Assembly: GCA_022702705.1 (NCBI GenBank)
Contig: CM040424.1
Coordinates: 141,161,665-141,225,664 of the forward strand
DNA from: Papilionanthe hookeriana x Papilionanthe teres
Taxonomy: Eukaryota > Streptophyta > Magnoliopsida > Asparagales > Orchidaceae
Reading direction: 5' to 3'
Length of the DNA stretch: 64,000 bases
The notes under the pieces were generated by a model. The model saw nothing but the letters and a program-made list of their open reading frames with translations. It did not search any database and was not told the origin of the DNA. This document shows positions 35,101-46,369 of this stretch, piece after piece. How positions within the stretch are numbered: the stretch's first letter is position 1; every line of letters begins with the position of its first letter. The position numbers and the translations under genes were made by a program.

Positions 35101-38024
35101 TTAAGTTCACTTGTTCCTTACTTATTTCTCACGTAAAACATAGAGGGTAGAAAAAACTTTATTTGAGTGCCTGATCAAAAAAAAATTTATGAATGGATTA
35201 CTATGGATTATTAAATAGCTTTTGTTGCATCCTCTTAAGCTAAGCGTTGAAGAATAAAATGATAATTTTAATTTTTTTATGAAATAAAGATTTCTATCAT
35301 AATTGTAGCATGTGGCATTTGTTTGTTAAACTTCATTGATCTGTTGAAGCTTATTTGTTAAGATTACAATTTTAGATGAGCCGTAACAATTTGAATCAAT
35401 TATTTTGCTTTAATTTGCTTTATGAAAACTGAATTTTATTGTATGCAACTTTTCAGTACCGTACTTGTTGGTGAATACATGATTTTTTTTCAATCATGAT
35501 CAGACGCCTTCCTATGTTACAATTAATCAAATTATTGTGGTAATTGAGTGAAAACATTTTAAAATTCTTTTTGTCAGGTCGATAACATACTATTATTCAA
35601 ATCGGCATTGTTGGGATTAGTCTTTCACATACCGCCAAACATTCTGTGCAATTTGTCAAGTTCCTTGAGCAAAGTATAAATTCATTGTATTATATTAATC
35701 TTTTTTAATTAAAATATCATTATTGGTTTAGATTTGGGAGAAGGCTTCCCAATCTTTTCTTGAAGTGCAGATATCCAGGTCTCTACTATGAAATGCTTAT
35801 ACATTGAACCTTAAAAAGGCAATTTTGCAATCACTTTCAGGCATATGGTTTTCAAACATTGTTTCTGGCCATTGATACTGAATGTAAGTATTGTGAAGAT
35901 ATTTTCTGGGACTGGCTTACCCCTGCATTCCAAATAGGGCCTTCAGTTCAGTAGTTCGCATTTTAGGATTTTCTTATGGAGACATGCATTACACATTTAA
36001 GATTTTTCCTGGTATTTTAAATCTTGAAATTTGATTTTTCTTTTGGAAGCGGGATTCTTATAAATGATTTTGAATGAGTGTTTATCACTGTACATGGTTG
36101 AAGTCATTTTGTGTAGGTTTCTTTGGTTATAACTTACAACAGCATTATTTGCTCAAATTTGAAGTACCTTACGATTGAGCACATAAGCAATGATCATTGA
36201 TAGTTTATGATAATTTTATACAAATTTTCTGCAGGTGAAACTATAGTCCCTCCTGGAGCGAAGGAAGGACTCCTTCCCCTTGTTATTCCTCTATCAGAAA
36301 GTATTTCAGGTTATCATAAAACCTTTATATTGAGTAATGTTTGAAATTAAAAATTTCATTGTTAAACGCTTTTTTTTTTTTTTTTTTTTTGTGTAAAGTG
36401 ATTTTTATCGAGAACATTTTGTTTTATTATGATGTAAGGTACTTTCACGTCCTTACTAAGGTGGCCAACATCTCCACCTGGGTAATTGCTTATTTTCACT
36501 CATTTTAAAGCTTCTTGTGGTAATTTTTAGTTCACTCTTGTTGCAAAAAATAAAAAAATAAAATAAAATCTGTTCACTCTTCTTATGCTCTACAGGATGG
36601 AGATGCCAGTTGTGGAAGTTCGAAAGCATGGGGTGTGGTACTTGGCAAAAAGCGTAAGATTAAGCAAACTAAACTTAAATTATATGTGTCTTTGCTATGA
36701 ATTTTGGAAACGTTCTATTAAAGCAAACTACCAATTAATTCAAATAAAAAGGTATCAAGCAAGAATGTCTATATGTGAAAGCCCAATCCCAGATGACGTC
36801 AACCTTTATTCTCTGTTATTTTGCCTTTTGCTGCACGAAAGAGCTACCTCTACTCTCAAAGTGATGCACTAGATACTCTGTAATTCACTCCCCATGATTG
36901 CAAAGTTGGGTAGTCAAACCTTGTATGGATAGTAGTTTGTACACGCCATTTTTTTCTTGTGCTTCAGAAAATATAGAGTTCATCGTTAAAGCCTTCAGCT
37001 ATTTTTGTGCCGTCCTATGTAAAATAAAGTCACTGTTACTTTCAGAGAAATGGTCAAACTACTTTTCAAGCGTTTTACCCATGGTTGTGCTAGCTAAGAA
37101 GGAGATGCACATGAATTGCAACTATTGACATCTAACGTTTCCTAGATTATATTGGTTTTTCAATAATGCATGCCAAGGAAACCTTTCGCTTAACTTTTAT
37201 TTGTGTACAAAAAAAAAATGAAGTATCAAAAGTTCCTTTAGCTTTCAGGGTCTCTAAAAGGTGTTAAATTAGCTTTAAGGTTGTCTTAATTTGGCTAAAA
37301 TAGTCTTCACTAATGATTATTTTAAACAATATTAAGAGAATCTGGGGACTAAATTGAAATCATTATAAACTTTGGAACTAAGATGACACTGCGCAAAAAG
37401 CTGGGGTACCATCCTGCGACTTTTCTCTGTAGAAAAATGTGTGAATTACTGTACTACATGCCGTATATTTCATGAATAAACTAGAGACAGTTTTACAGTA
37501 GCTCATACCTCTCCGTGAGAGTAGCCTCAATGTGAATTGATAGCTTGTCCCTTTCTGTGAGAGTAGGCGCGCTTTCTTATTTTTCATATTGAATGAAATA
37601 AGCGTATAAATTATCAAATGTAGCCTTCGGGTGGTTTGACAGGATATATCAATTTCTTCCTTGCTTTAACTTTCTGAAAGATGCTAATAATGTTACTGCT
37701 TTATGCTACATAAAAGTATATGGATCTTTCCAAATGTGAGGCTGGTTGTTCTATCCAAATAATAAAAAGTTCTTAATGGATGGTTTAGGATTAATCGTAC
37801 CTCCTTTATTCCAAATTTTATGTGATTTAGATTATTATATGAAAAATATACATGATTGTAAAATTAGACTTTCATCGATGCTGAACTAGATACATGCATA
37901 CGTAGTTACTAGAATATTACCTCATGGTATTTGTCAAATTAATTATATTCCTTCAGGTCAAATATAAGGATTTTATTTATTTATTTATTATTATTATTAT
38001 TATTATAGTTTGTTTGTTTTTATT

Positions 38025-38055
<31 letters not shown>

Positions 38056-39168
38056 TTTTTTGCTTTTTCCAAATGTTATAGGTTGACCAATACATTCATA
38101 GAATGCTTGCCGAGGAAGATGCCAATGGCATCCTGGAAAACAAGTTTTGGGATGCTGCTGCAGTTCTTGGAAGAGAGTTATATAACAAAGGAGATGTTAT
38201 ATCATCTGGTATTACTGATATTGATAACTACTTGTTGAAAAAGGTTTGTCACAAAAATTATAGATACTTCTACATGATGTTAAGAGGGAGGAATTTATGC
38301 TTTACATCAATATCTCAGGTCGGTCTCTTTCCAGATGTGATAGAGCGGAAAGTGGCACGCCATTTGCGGAGAGAAGATTATGTAATATCTCAACCATTTA
38401 GTTATTTTTCTAGAAGATAATCCCAAATACTTATCCAGTTCCAGTAACATTCTCATTGTTACAGCTTGTTCATTGTAGGTTTCAGCACTGGTTACTGGGG
38501 AGTTCTACACAAGGAATCACTTTCCAGGATTTGGAAGGCCTTTTGTTTTCAATGCGGAGATTTTACTGAAGTTCATAGATATCTAAATCTCAAAACTTTC
38601 TATCATGATATCGCTTTTTGATACCTCAAGAAATAACCTTTAACTATGCTATTCCTTGTAGGGTAGGGCGCAAACATGAAGCCAAAGATGCAGCTCGGGG
38701 AGCCCTGAAACAGCCATGGTGGACACTGGGCTGTAGATATCAAGTATATATGAAATATTTCTTCTAGTATTGCTCCTGTTTAATTTAACAGATCTGATTT
38801 GCCACTATTTAAATTTGCAGGAAGTTGCTGAGATTGCACAGTGGGAAGACGAGCAGATTGAGTATATAAAAGAGAAGGTGACAGAGGAGGGCAAGAAGGA
38901 AGATCTGAAGAAGGGAAAAATCCCAGAACAGGTGGGTTTAAATTGCATTTTATGAGATAAAGCTTCAGTTTTGAAAATCAAAATATGTTCCTCTTGTTTG
39001 ATTTATTAAATATCATTAGTACTGCAGGTGGCTCTGGATGAAGCTGCATTTTTGTTAGATTTAGCCTCAATTGATGGAAGCTGGAATGAAGTTGTGGATC
39101 GTGTCTCTGAATGCTATTTGGAGGCTGGATTCTCTGATATTGCTAAGTTTGTAAAGTACGCTAGGTGA
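28484..39168 (+). CDS. Probable chloroplast ATP synthase biogenesis factor (BFA3/CGLD11-like), eleven exons
   Basis: Exons: 28484-28625, 29130-29213, 36235-36309, 36439-36481, 36596-36653, 38082-38243, 38319-38381, 38479-38570, 38662-38743, 38821-38931, 39028-39168. All introns are GT/AG; the total is 1053 bases, giving 350 residues with the frame kept at all ten junctions. Residues 1-47 are Ala/Ser-rich with basic residues, fitting an organelle transit peptide. Blocks in order: DHISFIRDVAVANPPERLHC (48-67), PPGAKEGLLPLVIPLSE, LLRWPTSPPGMEMPVVEVRK (107-126), VDQYIHRMLAEEDAN, YLLKKVGLFPDVIERKV, GEFYTRNHFPGFGRPFVFNA (about 216-235), WWTLGCRYQEVAEIAQWEDE, and VALDEAAFLLDLAS (305-318). I recognise this conserved plastid protein; from memory it is the one named IN CHLOROPLAST ATPASE BIOGENESIS (BFA3/CGLD11), which helps assemble CF1. 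The name is less certain than the gene model. A GC-rich leader lies at 28390-28483. Confidence 0.85.
31020..31447 (-). other. Purine-rich, GC-richer island in intron 2
   Basis: On the plus strand it is rich in GAGAGAAG, GAAGAAG and GGAGG words, so the minus strand is pyrimidine-rich like a plant 5' leader. An open minus-strand frame of about 134 codons (31467 to 31063) covers it, but I recognise no domain. It directly abuts the 3' end of the LINE fragment. It could be a captured gene leader. Confidence 0.35.
31448..31845 (-). mobile_element. LINE fragment (RTE-like), 3' end
   Basis: Minus-strand remnant of the C-terminal end of a LINE reverse transcriptase. The open part 31722-31531 carries NKIRESCLRWFGHIKHR and KKGRGRPTKTW, typical of the plant RTE-type C-terminus, and the preceding sequence fits MRMIRWMSGFTLRDKM with one stop after it. 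Past the coding end the minus strand reads GTAGCCAACCCCAAGTAGTGGGATAAG, split here as GTAGCCAACCCCAAG and TAGTGGGATAAG, and then a (TG)n tail, the usual form of an RTE 3' end. The 5' part is missing, as in most LINE insertions. It lies antisense to the host gene. Confidence 0.82.
31964..32122. repeat. Compound (TA)n/(TG)n microsatellite
   Basis: Alternating TATATA and TGTGTG blocks over about 160 bases inside intron 2. A Tyr/Ile/Cys/Val reading frame across it is an artefact. Confidence 0.95.
34643..34872. mobile_element. Mutator-like MITE with 10-base target duplication
   Basis: A 230-base element in intron 2 with inverted ends: GAGTAAAGTGCCAAAAT at 34643-34659 and its exact complement at 34856-34872. 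It is flanked by a perfect 10-base direct repeat TTAAGGTAAG (34633-34642 and 34873-34882). Similarity between the arms continues inward with interruptions (CTATTTA, GTTTATA and AGTGTCA words). Target duplications of 9-11 bases are typical of Mutator-like elements. It has no coding capacity. Confidence 0.85.
37970..38060. repeat. (TTTA)n/(TTA)n microsatellite in intron 5
   Basis: TTTA and TTA repeats on both sides of a short TTTGTTTGTTT core, ending about 20 bases before the exon 6 acceptor. Confidence 0.9.
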
Positions 39169-39846
39169 AATTATTGGTTCTATTAATAACTGATAATAGA
39201 ATAGCTTTTTACAAGTTTTGAAAGTGAAAATATTGATTATATAATGATTCCTGAATTTTTGAGATAAATCCAGGAGGGAATTAGTTATTACAGTATGATT
39301 TGTGGAAAGTTCAATATGCAGAATAGCTGTAGCCATCAATCAACATTATATAGCTTCTATTGTTAGCATTTCAGAATGTCCATGTGTTTAACTTGTGAAT
39401 TCGTCATTATGCAAAGTTTATAGGGGCCTAGTTAAATTAAGACGTTCTTTCTTAGATTGGTCTGTAATTCTCATTGTTGTGTTGACCAACTTTTTTTGCA
39501 ACTTTTGTTAGAAAATTTGGTTGTCAATGTATAGTGGTCAAATATGAAAGTCATGTTTGTATCTTTTTCTTATTTTCTTAATATGTAAAAATTGAAATAT
39601 TTTCTGAAGAACCTAGGAATTTATGATGGATCTTTCTCTGAATTTTCACCTGTTTATTAGTTGCTTCTTAATGTCTCAACCGTTGCTTATTACTGTCTCA
39701 ATTGTTCTCTTTTTCTTTTTCTTTTCCTCTTAATAAGATATAAATATGCTTATGAGTTGTAAGAGAATATAAAACATATAGCTTTTATATTTCTTTTCTG
39801 AACACTTGCCTTACACTGGAAAAATTTGCATACTACTGCGTGCGTA

Positions 39847-40079
39847 CTCCCCCCAATAACATCCAAATAATCTCATAATAACCCTGAATAATACTGAAAT
39901 GAAACCGTGAAGGTTATTGAGTGGTTATAGGGGGCTTATTTCGTTGTTATTGGAGTTAATACCCCAAAAACTCTCAAGACCTCCAATAACAATAATAATG
40001 CCGAAATAACCCCCCAATAACTTTCTGCGGTTTCAATTTGGTGTTATTTAGGGTTATTATGAGGTTATTGGGGGGGGAG
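39847..40079. mobile_element. Stowaway-like fold-back MITE
   Basis: A 233-base element flanked by TA (39845-39846 and 40080-40081). The ends are CTCCCCCCAATAAC on the left and GTTATTGGGGGGGGAG on the right. The arms pair through CTCATAATAACCCT (left, 39872-39885) and AGGGTTATTATGAG (right, 40050-40063), and an inner pair GAAACCG/CGGTTTC continues it with AATAACCCCC and GTTATTGGAG words, so almost the whole element can fold into one hairpin. The left arm carries about 11 extra bases. It lies about 0.7 kb after the stop codon of the BFA3-like gene. Confidence 0.8.
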
Positions 40080-40089
40080 TACCTATACA

Positions 40090-43000
40090 ACAATTTCTCC
40101 TTACACTGAGCTAATTGGCGTATGCTAGTTTCAAATTTACTGGCATGCAAACGTTCCCACAAAAAGATTCTTAACACCCGGAAGATGAGAACCCAATTGA
40201 GGAAGCAAGTCATTTGTAGCTGCATCGACCTTTATTGTTAAAAATCCTTCCAGGCGGTACGATGACCTCAGGAGTAACTAATTTCTTTTAACACTGACTA
40301 GTCCAGCCACCAACTAAATATTTGGTCTATGTTTAATGGGTTTAATTGAATGAGATTATATGATTTTTAATAGATAATTTTTCAAATGATATGAAATTAA
40401 TTTTATTAACTGTTAAATATATTTGGAGGGTAGTTGATTTATGTTGATGATTGATTTTACTATTCTGATGATTCTACTTTCGTTACTCCAGCTTCTTAAA
40501 TTATCAAGTGAATAGCCTTTACACAAGCTCTTCATTAGGATTAATCCACTTTGATAGGAGATCGGTGAGTAGATTCTGGTCCCTTGGGATGCGTTGAATT
40601 TTTTAAAAATTTTAAATGTTATAATTTTGTTCTTAAATTTATAAAATTACTTCACTAACATCTCTTCCCTATCTCCATAGTAACAATTTACTTAGTTTAG
40701 CATCGGCTGTGAATTATAGTGGACTAATAAATGCTTGACCACTATTCTTTGAGCAAGTCTCAATCAATGATTAGGGCATCATACCCTGGCTAGTTATTAG
40801 TGATTTTGAAATCTATTTGTATTGAATGGCAAAATGTATTCCTCCGCGGACTTCTTAAAAGTGAGAATCATACCAACTTATGTAAAAGATCCCATAAATT
40901 TAAAATAAAAAACAACTTAGTATCTACTCTTTGATGACAAGTCATCTTTGATGTCTATTGCTTCCTATTCCCTCTAATGCATTAATGAAGATTAAGTTGT
41001 CTCGGATGTATATTGGCTAATTACATTTTAAGATAATGATAAGTTTAGCCAACACTAAAAAAAAACTCAAAAGTTTTCTTCAAAAAACGTGTGCAGTATC
41101 ATAAGTTTACCCTATATGAAAATCCTCTTGGAACATTCAGTCGATCATAAGCCCGTCATTTGGGGACTAGACTTAGTTCTTTTCCCGTTTCTAAAGGCTA
41201 GAGAAAGTTCATTTAGGTGGAGGTTGACTTTTTTCCAAGTGAATCGAGCTGAGGGCCTTATTAAAAATTGTAGTGGAAGTTCTGCATTCTTTAATTTGGA
41301 CAGATGTCATTTATAGATATGAATTAACTGATATCTTAATCACATAAATAACAATTAATTCATTGATAAGAATGCCAAAGATTTTAATCAAAGAAAAGAA
41401 TTCACCTCAATCCATCGTCCAAGAATGAACAATTAACTAAAAGCAACAAACAAGCCAATCCTCAATCTCCTCAGAAATAAGGTTGAAGACACTAAAAAAA
41501 AGTGGATTAACATACTCTCATCATATTATGGGTATCAAGGATAATTCCATTAATAGTGAGAATTCAAATAAAGTTTTCCCTCTCATATGTTTCCAAAGTA
41601 ATGCTCTTTATGGGGTACAATCAACATTACAAAAGAGTACTCACAGCATCAAATTATGAAGAGAATTAGCTCAATGAATGGCAAATTAATAATGATTAAG
41701 GCATAAAAATCACTGAATCTCCTAGAGAATTATGAGTTCATGCAACCATGAAGTAAGAGTAGACTAAGTGAAGAGTAGGAAAGTATAAAACTCTCATGCA
41801 AAAGAGAAAATTTTCAAGTGTGACAACTTTGTGTTAATGAAGACATACATCATAACATGTAATCAAACATCCAACATAAGCAGGACCCTAGATTATTCTC
41901 AAACAAGCTAGGACGGTAAAGACCCACATTGAAAATGAAATCTTCATAACCTATAATGGAGATTTTCTCAAACTTCTTTACCCTTAAATTGTTTATTAAG
42001 TCATCAAGTTTATTTCAAAAGCTTGAAAAATTGTCCATACAAGCTCAACTATAAAATAGTCAACCTTCTGTAATTTATCCTTAATTTTCTTCAGAAAGCT
42101 TCCCCTCCATTAATCTATGAAAAGTATGGTCAAGTAAAAAATACTGAGCTACAAAGTTGAATGGTTAATTTTAGAGGGAACACTAAAAGTCCTCAGGTAT
42201 AAAACCCTTGTAAGAGATGCTCAGGAAGCCACCAAGAAGAATTGCTAGTGGAAGAGCCAAAAGTTCTAAAGGCGAAGGAAATACATTGTCTAGCAAAGTT
42301 CTCAAGTCTATATATTCTTAAAAATTAATACGAGGGAAAACTATATAAAGAATAATTTTGGGGAACTTGCTAGCATCTGAGCTTAACCCAACTGTATGGA
42401 TTTCTAAATACACTGTTCATGCATAAATAAATTTCATAAAGAAGAACACACCCAATAGAATTTCAAACCAAAAGCACGTATTCATTATACCTTACACTTA
42501 GAAAATTTGCAAAGACACTCAAATCAACGAGCCAAGAGTTTGACTGCATGATGAGTTTATCAAATAATACCACATACAAATAAAGTCCAATATTTTAAAA
42601 GAATATAAATGCAAGCAAGTTCATTTATATCGACATAACGACATATAAAATAATTCAAGTAAGAAAAAAATATTGAAAAGGTGTTCATGAATTAAATTTT
42701 TATTATTGTATTTAGTATATCATATTACACAGATGATACATTCTAAAGCTCTGAGTTCAAAAATTACTGCAATTCTCATAACATGGACACAAATACATAC
42801 TCGACTTTAGCGCTTAATCTTTAATTGGCGTAAAGAAGCCCAACAACTCACTTCTATGAAGTCATATCAAATGGAAGTTTTCGGGTGCTCTCATACAACA
42901 ATGAGTAAAGAAATAAAAATAAAGTTTGGGTTAACATCACTCTCTTAAGAATTTTATCACTCACACATAAGAGCGAGTTAGCAACAAATTTATAATTTTG

Positions 43001-44600
43001 CTTACTAACCGTCGGGAGTTATTATAAACTATAGTATGAAAAATTAGGCCTAATCTATTAATCATGCTATAAACCAAATACATGTTTCACTTGAAGGAAA
43101 GCCATATAGGTTAGCATGATCCTAACCACTATCCACAATTGTGGATAGTTCAAGCCAAATAGCAAACTTAATGTTACTGTGAGGATTTTAATTGCTAAGG
43201 AGGATAAATAACCTTTAGACAAAAGAAAATAGAGAGTTCACCAATTTGAGCAATAAAAAAGCAAAAAACTTGTGAAGATTAAAGGAAAAAAAATATAATT
43301 TACCTCATCCTTTCCCTTACCACTCGAGTCTGCAGAACAATCCATACTTTTTTGGCCTTTTATAGACGAAATGGAGAAGTGTCTTTACTATTTATGACCA
43401 AGAAAGAAGCTTGGGAGTAGAGAAAGAAATAAATTTTACATTAATGTAATTGTTTATCTAAGAAATTTATTTCTTGGTATGTCATTTTGATAGTAAAAAG
43501 AATTTGTATATCTAGACATCTTAATCAACCATCCTCAACCATTCATTGACTTTTTTTCTTTTATTTTAATGCTCCAAGAACTCGCTCAGTCAAGTTAACC
43601 CTTGTCATTTCATTTCAATATTTTAGTTCCTAGTAGTGTCATCCATAATACTATTTGAAAATTAACTTTTGTGTCTTCTACAAAAAAATTGCAACTACAT
43701 TCATAACATTCAGAGCACTCTAAGTGAAAGATTACCATAATATATGATTAAGCACAAAGACTCAATAATATTGAAGCATTATAAAATGTCTCAACCATGA
43801 AATCTTATAACATGTGTCAAGCACAAGAGACAAGACTTCATTTGCAATCAGATCCATAATAAGCAGTGTGTGAGTCTCTCAAGCGACAAGTCTAAATAGT
43901 TACCTCGACTAAGACTACGATAAAATCCGCAAAAGTCTAGCATAAGGCACAACTAAAAAAGGCAAAAAACATAATCAAGACGTGAACGCTAGACTTAGGT
44001 TGGGTAAAACTCAAGTAAAACTCAAACCAAAGTTATTATTATCAATTCACTCAATTATGTTCAAGCAGAGATCTGCTTATTTTATGAACAAAATTCTTAC
44101 AGTTTCAAAAAATCTTATTATATATCATAAGCCTTAATAATTTACCATTACTAGAACATGCAATGGAACTTCAAGAAGATATTTCCGAAGAGACCAGATT
44201 AAAAGCAATAATTGTTAATTCTCAAAGGTTAAAAACTTCTCTTACAAGTTTTTTATTAATCAATCATGTGAGGTTACAAAGGCATGTTCAAAAAAGTTTG
44301 AATCACTTTTGTTTGCATTAAAGTCCTTACAACTACTAAGTCTTACAAATTAGTCTCATAATACTTCACTAAAATCAAAATTTTATGAGTTTGTTAATAA
44401 AAATGAGAGAAGAATATGAATAGAAGAAACAATTTCATTTCATTACGAATTACAAGTGAATGAACTTAAAATTCATCAATACAACTAAAATTCATTAACA
44501 CACATTGGTCAAACTGATCTCATTTTCATAGACATCCTCACTACCACTCTCAAAGCTCAGCTATTGTATTAATTCTAAATTTGTCCATTACCTACAACTC
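40090..44600. other. Intergenic region, nothing recognised
   Basis: AT-rich with no long open frame and no recognisable protein motif. The part from about 41350 has unusually many A and C on the plus strand (CAATC, AACAAA, TCAAA words), which suggests an old transposable element read on the minus strand, but I found no diagnostic motif. Confidence 0.5.
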
Positions 44601-46024
44601 TTGAGGGAGAAACTATTTCCTAGTTTGATATTTAAATAATATTTTATTACTTCTATAAACTTATTCTAAAAAATGTTGCATTGATTTTTAACAGCGAGCT
44701 TATGAATTCTTCAAGGCTTTACATGGTAGCCATCTGTTTCTAAGGTCTTAGCATCTTGCCTTCAAGTTCAAAGAATATAGTTTTCATTTTTCAGCACTTT
44801 CCCTCCAAAATGTTATTTTACTACCCATGAGTCACTATTAGATATTTCATTACCATAACGGTTGATTTCTGTTTTGCTATATGTACATAAATTTGTCAAG
44901 GCTCCACATTGCTCATCAATAAGATTACTGTTTGCCATGATATTCTTTTTTGTCTCCTCGTGTTACCTCTCAAAATTGCATAATCTCTATCATTTCTTAG
45001 CTACATCCCTCATTATTGCCTTATGGACCTCACCAGAGATTAAGAAACATAAGAAACTTCCTTACCATTTTCTTGCATGCAAGCTATTAGAACCTCAATG
45101 TGCTGGCCTCTCTTATTGATTCCTCCTTTTGCATGACAGTTTCATAAGTAGCTGACAACTAGTCTTATTCCTCGCTCTTAGACTATTGAGGGATTAAAAT
45201 CCTTAACTCCAAATGGTCTGACTTCTTCCCAAATTGGCTACTAAACTAGTCATCTCCTTTAGAAAAACAATGAATAAAAGTTTCCTCAATAAAATTATGG
45301 AATAAACAAAGTACATAGACAGACCTGAGCGTTTGAGCATGCAACCTCCCATTCCAATCATCACCTAATAAATTTATCAAATAAAATAACATCGTGTTAA
45401 AAATGAATCAAATGTATTTGATAGTGTTTTACGTCTGCAGTAGTAATGAATTGTTCGCACTCCCTCAAATGCATCATGTCATTGTCATAATTTGATTTTC
45501 TATATAAATTATCAATCAAATAAGGCTTTAGAAAATCATCAAATACATGTGAAATTTGTCCACCATTACCATACTGAATTAAAAAATTAGCAAAGTACAT
45601 AGATGCTAGAATCTACCACATAGGAGATAATCCAAGAAGTTATTTACGTCAAGAATAACATCCTATAACAACATGAATCTCACTACCTTCTCCAAAATCA
45701 TTTTGCTTTTCTCATTCCAACTTATGGCTAAGGTTGAGTTTCAATCGACCACCCATTCATGGAGAAAGCATAGTAAATTCTTCTCTTTTAATCCTTCAAT
45801 TTGTTCTCTATACCAGATAGCTTGATTCTTATTTTATAGAGTGTAACAAATTCTTTTTTTAAAATGTTTTTATAATAAAATGGAAAAAAAACAGGCCAAT
45901 CAACCACAGAATCTTCTTTTTTTTCATAAATATTATCACCATAATAATAGACGTGGAAAAATTTGGCATCACTCACAGTGAAATGATGCCAAAATGATTG
46001 AACATGTCGATCAAATATATGCAA
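44600..46024 (-). pseudogene. Decayed minus-strand coding region, unrecognised
   Basis: Two clear minus-strand frames follow each other: 46024-45788 (aromatic-rich; SFWHHFTVSDAKFFHVYYYG, then DWPVFFPFYYKNILKKEF) and 45600-45397 (ISHVFDDFLKPYLIDNLYRK, then MMHLRECEQFITTADVKHYQ). Between and after them the minus strand gives further protein-like stretches interrupted by stops (for example FSMNGWSIE about 45750, and EINRYGNEISNSDSWVVK about 44850). They look like one protein of several hundred residues broken by mutations. I do not recognise the family. It may belong to a retroelement, as the neighbouring DNA is full of them. Confidence 0.4.
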
Positions 46025-46369
46025 AGAGGAAACAACAACCCTAACTAAAACTAATCATATTAAAACAAAAGCTCATTATGAAAAGTTTTATTCAAAACTC
46101 TCCCTTCTTTTCACTTGTAGGCTAATGGAAGAGTCAAATGCAAACTCATGTTTTTTTCAAATCCACCTTCACTTCAGACAATATTGATCTACCTGACTAG
46201 TCCACATCCATGAACACCTTGTGACTAGCACAAAACTTAGCAAGCACTGTGATGAAAGATAAATTACCATAGAGAAATGCAGTTAGTGATAATTTTTACA
46301 AGAGTCAAATTAGTTTAAAAACAAATACTAAGAGTAGCCTTATAAAAGGGGATATTGTAATCATGGTAG

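Larger units (their letters stand above)
29214..36234 (+). other. Seven-kilobase intron 2 of the BFA3-like gene
   Basis: Between the donor after exon 2 (CGAG/GTAAAGC) and the acceptor TTTTCTGCAG before exon 3. The other nine introns are 75 to 1428 bases. It holds a LINE fragment (31448-31845, minus), a compound TA/TG microsatellite (31964-32122), a Mutator-like MITE (34643-34872), a GC-richer purine-rich island (31020-31447) and otherwise AT-rich DNA with no coding signal. Confidence 0.85.

Noticed and set aside
36585..37128. Plus-strand frames of 95 and 76 codons inside the BFA3-like gene
   Set aside because: The first is exon 5 read through its donor into intron 5; the second is entirely intronic without homology.
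37210..37400. Possible second MITE with AAGTTCCTTTAG-like ends in intron 5
   Set aside because: The ends match only loosely and no target-site duplication could be found.
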